Assembly: GCF_017744435.1 (NCBI RefSeq)
Contig: NZ_JAGIBG010000008.1
Span: 62,001-126,000 of the forward strand
Origin: Pseudomonas sp.
GTDB taxonomy: Bacteria; Pseudomonadota; Gammaproteobacteria; Pseudomonadales; Pseudomonadaceae
DNA length: 64,000 bases
Direction of reading: 5' to 3'
Made by a program: the position numbers and the translations under genes. Of this stretch, positions 16,565-24,753 are shown in pieces. Position 1 is the first letter of the stretch. Every line of letters starts with the position of its first letter. A model generated the notes under the pieces. That model did no database searches and had not been told where the DNA came from. It was given only the letters and a program-made list of their open reading frames with translations.

Positions 16565-17686
16565 ATGGCCGAAGAACAGACCGTTGAGCAGGTATGCAAC
16601 GGCGAAACCTGGAACCAGTTTTGCGAGCAGCTGCGGCGCAGTGGCGAGCAGATCATGCGTGCGGAGGCGCCCGCCGACGCACAGACCCGCGCCGAAGGCT
16701 TTCGTTACCTCACGCGGCTGCTGCGTATCGCGCTGGAAATGCACCTGGAGTACGCCGACCCCGACTTCCCGGGGTTTATCACGCCCTCCCATGAAACCGC
16801 CAAGATCGGCGCCGATAACCCCGACAACCTGTACCGCTACGCCCGCCTCAACGGTGCCCGGCGCTACCGGGTCAGCGGCCAGCGCGGAAGCGTTGCCTAC
16901 CTGAGTTTCGGTACCCAGAAGGGTGGCTACGAAACCAACGGCAAGATGATCCAGACCGGCTTCATCGACGCCAGCCAGTTGCAGCTGGACGCCGACGGCC
17001 ATTTCGAAATCATCCTCAGCCAAGAGCCGCAGGCCGGTGGCAACTGGCTGCGGCTGGAACCCGAGAGCAACGCGCTGATCGTGCGCCAGACGTTCCTCGA
17101 TCGTGCCAGCGAGCAGGCTGCGCAACTGCACATCGAGCGCCTGGACGCGGATCGGCTGCCGCAACCGCTGGATGCCCACGGCCTGCAGCAAGGGCTGCAA
17201 CGCGCCGCTGCGTTCGTTGAAAACACCGCACGCCTGTTCGCCGACTGGGCCCAGGGCTACCAGGCCCACGTCAACCAGCTGCCACCGGCCGATCAGCCGC
17301 TGTGCCAGGCGGTGGGGGGCGACCCGAACATCTTCTACTACCACTCCTGCTGGGCGCTGGCAGATGACGAAGCCCTGGTGATAGAGGTCAGCCAGGTGCC
17401 GCGATGCGACTTCTGGAACCTGCAGATCAACAACTACTGGATGGAGTCGCTGGATTATCGCTACCACCGCATCTGCCTGAACAAGCACTCGGCGCGTCTT
17501 GACCCGCGGGGCGGCCTTCGCGTGGTACTCAGCGCGCGTGACCCGGGCCTTGCCAACTGGCTGGAAACCGCCGGCCACCCGCACGGCACCTTGTGCCTGC
17601 GCTGGGTGGGCGCAGACACACCGGTACACCCCACCACCCGCGTGGTGAAACTGCACGAACTGGAGGCGCTTGCCGATGAACAGTGA
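16565..17686 (+). CDS. DUF1214 domain-containing protein
   Basis: A 373-residue protein whose C-terminal part matches DUF1214 (FFYY-type segment IFYYHSCWALADDEALVIEV and then CDFWNLQINNYWMESLDY). The N-terminal part has FITPSHETAKIGADNPDNLY. No enzymatic function is established for the family; members recur in steroid, terpene and hydrocarbon clusters. No signal peptide is seen. The ATG at 16565 follows AAGGAGATCGAC. It is the first gene of an operon with the sulfotransferase, whose start lies within its last codons. Confidence 0.85.
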   Translation: MAEEQTVEQVCNGETWNQFCEQLRRSGEQIMRAEAPADAQTRAEGFRYLTRLLRIALEMHLEYADPDFPGFITPSHETAKIGADNPDNLYRYARLNGARRYRVSGQRGSVAYLSFGTQKGGYETNGKMIQTGFIDASQLQLDADGHFEIILSQEPQAGGNWLRLEPESNALIVRQTFLDRASEQAAQLHIERLDADRLPQPLDAHGLQQGLQRAAAFVENTARLFADWAQGYQAHVNQLPPADQPLCQAVGGDPNIFYYHSCWALADDEALVIEVSQVPRCDFWNLQINNYWMESLDYRYHRICLNKHSARLDPRGGLRVVLSARDPGLANWLETAGHPHGTLCLRWVGADTPVHPTTRVVKLHELEALADEQ

Positions 17687-18845
17687 ATTCTCCCCGCAAC
17701 GCCTGCTGGCCGAAGCCAGTGCCCGTGCCGGGGGCTTGCAGGATTTTGGCCAGGGAAGCTTCCGCGAGGGCCTGGCGGTATTGGCTGACGCACTGGAGAA
17801 CGAGGCCCGGCTGACGCCCGGCGGGCGTTCCCAGTTGCATGAGAAGCTGCTGGCGCAGCTGGTCAACCGCCTGGTCATCGAGCACTTCTGCAAGCGCTTC
17901 CCGGAGATCCTCGACCAGCCCATCGACGACCCGTTGGTGATCGTCGGCCTGCCACGTACCGGCACCACCCTGTTGCAGCGTACCCTGGCGGTAGACCCCC
18001 AGTTCAACAAGGCCCAATGGTGGGAAACACGCTATCCGGCGCCTCAGCCTGGCGAAGACCCTGCCAGGCCCGAGGCCCGCATCCAGCGTGCCCGCGCCGA
18101 AGTGGCGGCGATGGTGCAGCATTTGCCACAACTGCTGGCGATCCACCCGTTGGACGCCGAGCAAGCGGACGAAGAGTTCATGCTGATGGAGCACAGCTTC
18201 CTCTGTGCCATGGACTCCTACGTCAACGTGCCGAGCTACACCGCCTGGCTGGACCGCCAGGACCAGACCCAGGTCTACCAGTACCTCAAGCGCTGCCTGC
18301 AGTTCCTGCAGTGGCAGCAGGGGCTGCGCGGCGTGGCCCCTGGCCGGCGCTGGCTGCTCAAGAGCCCGCAGCACCTGCACACCCTGGAGCTGCTGTTCAA
18401 GGTATTCCCTGATGCCCAGGTGGTTCTTACCCACCGTGAGCCTGCCAATACCATTCCGTCGCTGGCCAGTTTCATTCACACGTTGTGGCAGCTCTACAGC
18501 GACAACGCCGATGCTGCGGCCGTGGGCGAACAGTGGAGTCGCCGCATGGCCCGGGCCATGCGCCATACGATGACGGTGCGCGAGGGCCTGCCTGAACGGT
18601 GCGTGCTGGATGTGCACTTCGAGGACACGGTGCGTGAGCCGCTGGCGGTGGTCGAGCGCATCTATCGTTTTGCCGGCCTGCCATTGAGCGTACCGGTGCG
18701 CCAGGGGATCACCCGCTGGCTGACCGAAAACGGTCGCGAGAAGCGTGCCAGCCACCAGTACAGCCCGCAAATGTTCGGCTTGAGCGAAGCCAGCCTGCAG
18801 CGTGATTTCGACGAATACCGCCGTCGTCACCTGGGTAATGCCTGA
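17676..18845 (+). CDS. PAPS-dependent sulfotransferase
   Basis: A 389-residue sulfotransferase of the Sulfotransfer_3 type. The 5'-phosphosulfate-binding loop is IVGLPRTGTTLLQRT at about residues 89-103, and the 3'-phosphate-binding region follows KSPQHLHTLELLFKVFPDAQ and VVLTHREPANTIPSL at about residues 228-265. It should transfer sulfonate from PAPS to an alcohol or phenol, releasing PAP. The acceptor is unknown; within a steroid operon a hydroxysteroid or a lipid is likely. The ATG at 17676 is chosen with GGAGG upstream and overlaps the DUF1214 end by 11 bp. The linked cysD-cysNC could supply PAPS. Confidence 0.88.
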   Translation: MNSEFSPQRLLAEASARAGGLQDFGQGSFREGLAVLADALENEARLTPGGRSQLHEKLLAQLVNRLVIEHFCKRFPEILDQPIDDPLVIVGLPRTGTTLLQRTLAVDPQFNKAQWWETRYPAPQPGEDPARPEARIQRARAEVAAMVQHLPQLLAIHPLDAEQADEEFMLMEHSFLCAMDSYVNVPSYTAWLDRQDQTQVYQYLKRCLQFLQWQQGLRGVAPGRRWLLKSPQHLHTLELLFKVFPDAQVVLTHREPANTIPSLASFIHTLWQLYSDNADAAAVGEQWSRRMARAMRHTMTVREGLPERCVLDVHFEDTVREPLAVVERIYRFAGLPLSVPVRQGITRWLTENGREKRASHQYSPQMFGLSEASLQRDFDEYRRRHLGNA

Positions 18846-18868
18846 CAACACAACAATAAGGAAACAGC

Positions 18869-19657
18869 ATGCTACTTGAAGACAACGTCGTGATGATCTC
18901 CGGAATCGGCCCCGGTCTGGGTATCAAGCTTGCCCTGGAAGCGGCGCGTCAAGGCGCCCGGGCCGTGGCGATCGGTGCGCGCAGCGCCGAGCGGTTGGAA
19001 CAGGCGCGCGCCCGCATCCTTGCCCTGGGCCACGCGTGCCAGGTGTTGTGCGTACCCACCGACATCACCGAGCCCACTGCCTGCGCGCACTTTGCCCACG
19101 CCACGCTGGCGGCGTTCGGCCGTATCGACGTGCTGATCAACAGTGCCTTCAGCCATGGCGGGTTCCAGTCCGTGGACGAGGCTGACAACGCGCCGTTGCG
19201 TGAAGCCCTCGAGGTCAACCTGCTGGGCTCTCTGAACATGACCCGCGCCGTGCTCCCGGCCATGCGCGAACAGGGCGGCGGCGCCGTCGTGATGATCAAC
19301 ACCCTCGGGGTGCGCAAGCCTTACCAGGGAGGGGCGGCCTACTCGGCGTCCAAGGCGGCGCTGGCCGCCAGTGTGCGTTACCTGGCCAGCGAGCAGGCGG
19401 CCCACGGCATACGTGTCAATGCCCTGGCCTGTGGCTGGATGTGGGGAGAACCGGTGCAGGCCGTGGTCCACCAGAGTGCGACAGCGCGAGGCATCAGCGA
19501 AGCGCAGGCCAAGGCCGAGTTCAGCGCCGGCATTCCCGGCGGGCGCATGCGCACCGATGACGAGTGCGCCCGCGCGGCGGTGTTCCTGGCGTCGGACTAC
19601 TCCAGCGCGGTCAATGGTGCGCAACTCGACGCCAATGGCGGCGAAGTGATGTATTGA
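18869..19657 (+). CDS. SDR family oxidoreductase (sulfotransferase operon)
   Basis: A 262-residue SDR with a slightly unusual cofactor loop SGIGPGLG (in place of TGxxxGxG) at residues 11-18, LINSAFSHGG in place of NNAG, and active site YSASK near residue 158. It ends in the usual NGAQLDANGG motif. It is probably NAD(P)-dependent on a hydroxysteroid or hydroxyacyl substrate. It lies 23 bp after the sulfotransferase, with AAGGAAACAGC upstream of its ATG, and is followed after 10 bp by the DHH phosphoesterase. Confidence 0.85.
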   Translation: MLLEDNVVMISGIGPGLGIKLALEAARQGARAVAIGARSAERLEQARARILALGHACQVLCVPTDITEPTACAHFAHATLAAFGRIDVLINSAFSHGGFQSVDEADNAPLREALEVNLLGSLNMTRAVLPAMREQGGGAVVMINTLGVRKPYQGGAAYSASKAALAASVRYLASEQAAHGIRVNALACGWMWGEPVQAVVHQSATARGISEAQAKAEFSAGIPGGRMRTDDECARAAVFLASDYSSAVNGAQLDANGGEVMY

Positions 19658-19667
19658 GGGGGCGAAC

Positions 19668-20633
19668 ATGATCGATCATTGTGCCTTCAATGGCGACGCC
19701 GATGGCCTGTGCGCCCTGCAGCAACTGCGCCTGGCTGGCGAGCTCGACCCGGCTGTGCGGCTGGTCAGCGGGGTCAAGCGCGATATTGCATTGCTGCAAC
19801 GGGTCAAGGCTCGGGCAGGCGAACGGGTGACGGTACTGGACATCGCCCACGAGCAGAACCGCGAAGAGGTGCAACGGCTGCTGGCCGATGGCGTCCAGGT
19901 ACGTTACTTCGACCATCACTTTGCCGGCGAGCTGCCCCGGCATCCGGGCTTCGATGCGCATATCGACACGGCGGCGAACGTCTGTACCAGCCTGTTGGTC
20001 GATACCTGGTTGCAGGGTAAGGCGCATCGCTGGGCGGTGGCCGCCGCGTTTGGCGACGGCATGCCGGGGCCTGCGCGGGCGTTGGCCGAGCACCATGGCT
20101 TGGCCGAGCATCAGGTGGCGGCACTGGCGGAGCTGGGGCAGTTGCTCAACTACAACGCCTACGGCGAAAACCTTGCCGACCTGCATTTCGAACCGCTGGC
20201 CCTGGCCGCGCAGCTGTTGCCGTATGCCGACCCGCTGGAGTTCGTGCGCTGCAGCGAAAGTTTCGCCGTGCTGCGCGCCGGGCATGCTGCGGACATGGCT
20301 GCCGCCGCCAATCTTGCGCCATGGCGTGAGGCACAGGGCATGCTGTTGTTCCGCTTGCCGCAACAGCCCTGGGCGCGGCGGGTGAGCGGTGTCCTGGCCA
20401 ACAGCCTGGCGGCTGCTGCACCGACGCAGGCAGTGGGGCTGCTCAGTGCAAGGGTGGACGGCAACTGGATGTTCAGCTTGCGGGTGCCAGCCGATGCGCT
20501 GTGGTCGGCGGATGCGTTCTGTCGCCAGTTTGCAACGGGCGGCGGGCGCGTTCGTGCAGCGGGCATCAACTGCCTCAGCCCTGATCAGTTGCCCCGTTTG
20601 GCTGAGCAACTGGCGGGCTGTTATCCGGGTTGA
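19668..20633 (+). CDS. DHH superfamily phosphoesterase
   Basis: A 321-residue DHH protein. Metal-binding motifs are intact: NGDADGL at residues 8-14 (Asp10, Asp12), LDIAHE with Asp58, and FDHHF with Asp82-His83-His84. A C-terminal glycine motif (GGGRVRAAG) resembles the DHHA1 substrate-binding loop. The superfamily includes NrnA, which degrades nanoRNA and dephosphorylates PAP to AMP. Co-transcription with a sulfotransferase, whose product is inhibitory PAP, makes PAP phosphatase an attractive guess. The family is sometimes annotated only as a hypothetical or acetyltransferase in Pseudomonas, so the role is uncertain. Confidence 0.75.
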   Translation: MIDHCAFNGDADGLCALQQLRLAGELDPAVRLVSGVKRDIALLQRVKARAGERVTVLDIAHEQNREEVQRLLADGVQVRYFDHHFAGELPRHPGFDAHIDTAANVCTSLLVDTWLQGKAHRWAVAAAFGDGMPGPARALAEHHGLAEHQVAALAELGQLLNYNAYGENLADLHFEPLALAAQLLPYADPLEFVRCSESFAVLRAGHAADMAAAANLAPWREAQGMLLFRLPQQPWARRVSGVLANSLAAAAPTQAVGLLSARVDGNWMFSLRVPADALWSADAFCRQFATGGGRVRAAGINCLSPDQLPRLAEQLAGCYPG

Positions 20634-20657
20634 AGAGCCTGGTTTGCCCGTGTAAGC

Positions 20658-20684
20658 ACAAAGCCCCGTGAAACGGGGCTTTGT
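20658..20684. terminator. Bidirectional terminator
   Basis: A perfect 11-bp stem (ACAAAGCCCCG / CGGGGCTTTGT) with a TGAAA loop lies between the convergent DHH and DUF1329 genes. The A and T runs at the stem ends suit termination in both directions. Confidence 0.9.
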
Positions 20685-20714
20685 TTATGGGGCAGGGTTC
20701 ATGTGGCGTGGCGC

Positions 20715-22097
20715 TTAGCGGGTGCCCAACTTGCGCAGGTTACCGGGGGTGAACTCATCGGGGCCGAAGTTGCTGGCATTGAGCAGGGCCGGTTTCTGCT
20801 GATCGAGCAACCGGTCGACCATGTAGGCGCCGGCGATCAGGTCATGGTAGATGGCCAGGCGAGCGTGAAAGCGCTGGATATCGTAGGCGTAGATCGAGGT
20901 TTGCATATTGGTCCGCCACAATTGGCCGCGGCCGTCGTAGTTGTCGGCCAAGGTGGCAGCCCAGCTGTCCTCGTCGATGTAGAAGGTGCGTTTGGCGTAG
21001 ATGTGGCGGGCGCTGGGGCGCAGCGTTGCCTGCAGGATCCAGGTCCGGTGCTTCTCGTAACGCATCAGGTCCGGGTTGATGTGGCCGGCGCCATTGATGA
21101 TGTCGGACTGCTTGATGTCCGGGTTGTCGATCTTGTAGTTGTTGTAGGGGATGAAGATCTCCTTCTTGCCGACGATGGTCCAGTCATAACGGTCGGTTGC
21201 ACCGTTGAACAAGCGGTCTTCGTCATAGACACGGAACCCACCGGCACCGGTCGGCGAGTCGTAGCCCACCGTGGGCGCGCGGCGCACGCGGCGCTGGCCG
21301 GGGGTGTACTGCCAGGCCTGGCGGGGCTGCGCGGCAGAGTCGGTGAACTCGTGGCCGACGATGATTTCGCCTTTCTTGCGCACGGGCTCCAGCGTGGTCA
21401 GCAGGAAGTTGGTGAACACGCCATCGGTGCTTTGCGCGTTCTGCTTGGGGTCGGACCACAGCGAGTAGATCTTGTAGTTGACCTTCTCCAGTACACGGTT
21501 GTTGTCGGCATAGACGACGACCTGGTTGTAGTTGGCTTCCTCGGTGACAGCGCGCGCTTGCATGTTGTGGTTGAGAATCAGCTCGTTGCCGTTCTTCGGG
21601 ATCGGGAACGGCGAGGCGCCGAACGCTTCCAGTGCATCATTGCCATCGGCGCTGAGCTTGGCGGTCTGCGCATTGCGCAGGATCGCCGCTTCTGTGTCCT
21701 TGTCCGTGCGGAAATCCCGGTGGCTGGGGTAGACCGGCATCTTGAAGGTGGTGGGGTAGCGCTTGAACAGCGCCTTCTGGCCCTCGGAGAGATTGTCGGC
21801 GTACTGGGCCATGTTCTGCGCAGTGATGACGAACAACGGCTTCTCGTCGGCGTAGGGGTCCGGGTAGGGGCTGCCGGGGCCGTCGAATTTCACTTGCGGT
21901 GGGGTGCCGCGCCACTTGCCGCTCCACGCGGGGATGCTGCCATCGGCGTTGCCCGCGCGCTCGGCGCCCATTGGCGTCAATGTGTTGCCGAGCTGTGCTG
22001 CATCGGTGCTGTTGGCGCTGGCGTGCAGCACCACACTGCTGCTCAGAAGGGTAGCGGTGAGTGTGGCGTGCAGCCAGGCGTGCTTGAAGTCACTCAT
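20715..22097 (-). CDS. DUF1329 exported protein (LolA/LolB-like fold)
   Basis: A 460-residue DUF1329 protein with an N-terminal signal peptide (WLHATLTATLLSSSVVLHAS) and the family landmarks LGNTLTPMGAERAGNADGSI, DVWRT-like and YDRGGQL-like segments near the C-terminus (DNYDGRGQLWRTNMQT). It is predicted to be periplasmic or outer-membrane associated. DUF1329 and DUF1302 proteins are almost always encoded together and are linked to catabolism or export of hydrophobic compounds, including steroids and terpenes. The gene follows DUF1302 by 23 bp in the same operon. The molecular function is unknown. Confidence 0.88.
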   Translation of the reverse strand: MSDFKHAWLHATLTATLLSSSVVLHASANSTDAAQLGNTLTPMGAERAGNADGSIPAWSGKWRGTPPQVKFDGPGSPYPDPYADEKPLFVITAQNMAQYADNLSEGQKALFKRYPTTFKMPVYPSHRDFRTDKDTEAAILRNAQTAKLSADGNDALEAFGASPFPIPKNGNELILNHNMQARAVTEEANYNQVVVYADNNRVLEKVNYKIYSLWSDPKQNAQSTDGVFTNFLLTTLEPVRKKGEIIVGHEFTDSAAQPRQAWQYTPGQRRVRRAPTVGYDSPTGAGGFRVYDEDRLFNGATDRYDWTIVGKKEIFIPYNNYKIDNPDIKQSDIINGAGHINPDLMRYEKHRTWILQATLRPSARHIYAKRTFYIDEDSWAATLADNYDGRGQLWRTNMQTSIYAYDIQRFHARLAIYHDLIAGAYMVDRLLDQQKPALLNASNFGPDEFTPGNLRKLGTR

Positions 22098-22120
22098 GTC
22101 GTAGATCCTCGATCAGGGCT

Positions 22121-23698
22121 TCAGAATCGGTATTTGAAGTTGAGTGCCACGTTGTCGCGGTCAGCCCAGGGCGAGTTGTTGGCATTGCCCAGGTAAGCGC
22201 TATAGAGCGCCTCGACGGTGAAGTTGCCGAGGTAACGCCAGGTGGTGCCGATACTGGCGCGGTCGTCGCCCTGGCCATAGTTGATCGAGCCGGTCAGGGC
22301 GCTGTCATGCTGGGCGGCGGTGCTGAAGTTGATGGGCACCGACATGTCCCAGCCACTGAACACGTCGTTGTAGTCAAAGTTGACCTGCACCGTGTAACCC
22401 CAGGCATCGCGGTCGCCCACCAGGCTGTCGGTGCCGTCGAGGGTAAGGCCGGGGGCCAGGGTCAGCGGGTCGGACTTGTCGTTGTGCAGGACGGTGTTGT
22501 AGACCAGTTCCCCGGTCAGGGTGGTGTTGTCGGAGAAGGCATTGGGCCCGAACACGTGAATGGCCGACACCTGTGCCTGCAAGGTCTCGGCGCGCACGGC
22601 GCTGGAGAAACCGTTGTTGACCATCACCGGCTGGCCGTCCCGGTAGCTGACTTCGCCCGCCAGGCTGGTATCGCCGAGCACGGTGGCGAAACTTGCGCCA
22701 TACAGGTCGATGTTGTCGAAGTAACGGGCGCGGTAGAAGCCCAGGTCGCTCTGGAAGTCCAGGGTTGGGGTCTTGTCGTGGTAGCGCACGTAGTACAGGC
22801 CGAACTCGGTGTTGTTCAACGAGGCGGCGGTATAGCGCAACGCCAGGCCGTACTGGCCACTGTCGCTGGGCTCATCGTCCTTCAGCCGCCTGACGAAGCC
22901 GGTGGCGTCGCTGTAGCCGCCACGGTCGATGAAGTCGGTGGTGGAGAAGTAGCTGCCGACGCCGAACATCTGGGTCTTTTCCCACTTGTACTGGTAGTAG
23001 GCCTCCACATCCAGCGCGTCAGTCAGGCTGAACTGGCCGAACACCTGGCCGACTGGCAGCAGCACTTCCTTCACCTCGACGCCTGGGGTGGTCGCCTTGG
23101 TGGCGTCCACCGGGCTCTGTGCGCCCGAGACGCCGGGATAGAACAGGCTTTCACCCCAGCTCACCACTTGGTCGCCGACGCGCAGGTTGAGATTGTGGCC
23201 AGCCATGTCCCAGGTGCCGTAGGCATAGGCATCGAGCATGCGCAGGTCGTCACGGTGCTGATCGACCGTGTCCTTGGGGAAACGGTCCGGTTTGCTGCAC
23301 ACGCCGCTGGCAAAGCAGTTGGACGTGCCAGTGTCGTTGTCGTTGCTCTGATCGTATGCCCGGTCATAGAAGCCCGAGGCACGCATGAACACGCCGTAGT
23401 TTTCTTGCCAGCGCAGGTTGGCCTCGCTGAGGAAACCCACGCGGTCGGTGATCAGGCTGCCGCGGTCGAAGGCGTTGTCGCCATCGTTGCCATCGGCGTT
23501 GGCCACAAGCTTGTGGTCGCGTTTCTCGGTGCGCCAGGCGAGGCTGTAGCTCAGCGTGGTGTCCCAGTCGATGCTGAGGTCATCGCTGGGCTGGAAGGTC
23601 AGGGCGCAGGCAGGTTGGCTGAGGCTCCCGGCCAGCAGCAACAGGGGCAAGCTTATGTAGGTGTTGAGCGGTGGGGGCGCAATTGTTGTTCTTATCAT
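22121..23698 (-). CDS. DUF1302 outer-membrane-type protein
   Basis: A 525-residue DUF1302 protein with a signal peptide (SLPLLLLAGSLSQPACA) and many amphipathic beta strands alternating with aromatic residues, ending in the classical outer-membrane terminal phenylalanine (LNFKYRF). It is predicted to be a beta-barrel, possibly a channel for steroid entry. The ATG at 23698 follows GAGGACGACA; the longer frame to 23788 is rejected because it lacks a ribosome-binding site and would run into operator 4. It is first in the operon with DUF1329 and has two operators in the upstream gap. Confidence 0.88.
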   Translation of the reverse strand: MIRTTIAPPPLNTYISLPLLLLAGSLSQPACALTFQPSDDLSIDWDTTLSYSLAWRTEKRDHKLVANADGNDGDNAFDRGSLITDRVGFLSEANLRWQENYGVFMRASGFYDRAYDQSNDNDTGTSNCFASGVCSKPDRFPKDTVDQHRDDLRMLDAYAYGTWDMAGHNLNLRVGDQVVSWGESLFYPGVSGAQSPVDATKATTPGVEVKEVLLPVGQVFGQFSLTDALDVEAYYQYKWEKTQMFGVGSYFSTTDFIDRGGYSDATGFVRRLKDDEPSDSGQYGLALRYTAASLNNTEFGLYYVRYHDKTPTLDFQSDLGFYRARYFDNIDLYGASFATVLGDTSLAGEVSYRDGQPVMVNNGFSSAVRAETLQAQVSAIHVFGPNAFSDNTTLTGELVYNTVLHNDKSDPLTLAPGLTLDGTDSLVGDRDAWGYTVQVNFDYNDVFSGWDMSVPINFSTAAQHDSALTGSINYGQGDDRASIGTTWRYLGNFTVEALYSAYLGNANNSPWADRDNVALNFKYRF

Positions 23699-23787
23699 TG
23701 TCGTCCTCGTGCGCGGGCATGCCTGCCCGTCCGACGTTTGGGTAGGTGGTGCAGGCACGACTATGGGATGGGGCTTGGGCTGCAACA

Positions 23788-23803
23788 TCGTCCAAGTGGA
23801 CTA
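23788..23803. promoter_or_regulatory. Steroid-regulon operator 4
   Basis: TCGTCC-AAGT-GGACTA, 89 bp before the DUF1302 start. It forms a pair with operator 5, centre to centre 38 bp. Confidence 0.7.
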
Positions 23804-23825
23804 CGCGAAACGGGCCGTGACTCGA

Positions 23826-23841
23826 TAGTCCCAATGGACGA
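23826..23841. promoter_or_regulatory. Steroid-regulon operator 5
   Basis: TAGTCC-CAAT-GGACGA, 100 bp before the divergent KstD-like gene at 23942 (plus). Confidence 0.7.
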
Positions 23842-23941
23842 TGCCGGGTCATGCAGAGGCTTGGACAATCCCTGGCCGAGGGCCCGAAGCCGCCTGATTC
23901 CGGCTTGGCCATGGTGCTATCGGACTGAGGGAGGTGCGCGG

Positions 23942-24751
23942 ATGATCAGGTGGGAGGAATGTTGTGATGTGCTGGTGATCGGAGCGGGGGCGGCCGGCAT
24001 GACCGCCGCGCTGCGTGCTCATGACCTGGGCCTCGATACCCTGCTGATCGACAAGGATGACCGCTACGGGGGGGCCTCGGCGCAATACAGCGGCACGCTC
24101 TGGCTGCCCGAGCACGGCCGCGCCATGCTCGAATATCTTGAGCGCGACACACGGGCACGCTTCGCCGCGCAGGCGCCCCGGCCATTCGATGGCGCAGCCC
24201 TGGGCGAGGAGTTGCTGCGCCTGCGGGCGCCGTCGCCCGGCACATTGCTCATGGGGCGCATGGCCATGACCCTGGAAGAAACGCGCGTGCTGCTGCACCG
24301 CAGCAAGGGCTGGCTGGGCCTGGCGGCAAAAGTGTCGTGGCGCTACTGGCGTGACCTGGAGGGGCGCAAGGCGTCCCGTCGCGACCGTTTTCTCACCCAG
24401 GGCAACGCCTTGGTCGGCGCCTTGCGTTGCTCGCTGAGCGACCGTCGCGTGCCACTGTGGTTGAACTGCCGGCTTGATCAGCTGCTGATCGTCGGCGATC
24501 GCCTTTGCGGTGCCCGCGTGCTGCGTGACGGGCAATGGCTGAACATCAAGGCCCGCCTTGGGGTGATCCTGGCGTCGAGGCAGTGCCAGGCGCACGCGGC
24601 GATGCACCCCGGCGTCCCTGGCCTTTACGCCATCGGCGCGGGCACCACGCTTGGCCCGGCCATGACCTTCGGCTACCTGGCCGCCAACCATATTCGCGGC
24701 AATAGCCAGCAACGCCAGGGTGAATTCACCCTGGCCCTGACCGGGAGATAA
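23942..24751 (+). CDS. Internally shortened KstD-like FAD protein
   Basis: A 269-residue flavoprotein clearly related to the full-length KstD at 60257 (585 residues). It keeps the N-terminal FAD Rossmann motif (VLVIGAGAAGMTAALRAHDL) and the C-terminal FAD motif (GPAMTFGYLAANH). Compared with KstD it lacks about 40 residues after LWLP, about 20 including the catalytic YPDYYPE tyrosine region, about 250 residues after VILAS, and the KTYPGPGS loop with the other catalytic tyrosine. All gaps are in frame. Delta1-dehydrogenation is therefore unlikely. It may be a decaying copy or a repurposed FAD-binding protein. The next SDR gene starts 2 bp after its stop. Confidence 0.75.
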   Translation: MIRWEECCDVLVIGAGAAGMTAALRAHDLGLDTLLIDKDDRYGGASAQYSGTLWLPEHGRAMLEYLERDTRARFAAQAPRPFDGAALGEELLRLRAPSPGTLLMGRMAMTLEETRVLLHRSKGWLGLAAKVSWRYWRDLEGRKASRRDRFLTQGNALVGALRCSLSDRRVPLWLNCRLDQLLIVGDRLCGARVLRDGQWLNIKARLGVILASRQCQAHAAMHPGVPGLYAIGAGTTLGPAMTFGYLAANHIRGNSQQRQGEFTLALTGR

Positions 24752-24753
24752 GC

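Noticed and set aside
20703..22196. 497-codon plus-strand frame opposite DUF1329
   Set aside because: No domain signature and no ribosome-binding site; it is a shadow of the DUF1329 gene.
22307..23941. Long plus-strand upstream extension (total 814 codons) ahead of the KstD-like gene
   Set aside because: It lies opposite the DUF1302 gene and lacks family motifs; the true start at 23942 has the FAD Rossmann motif.
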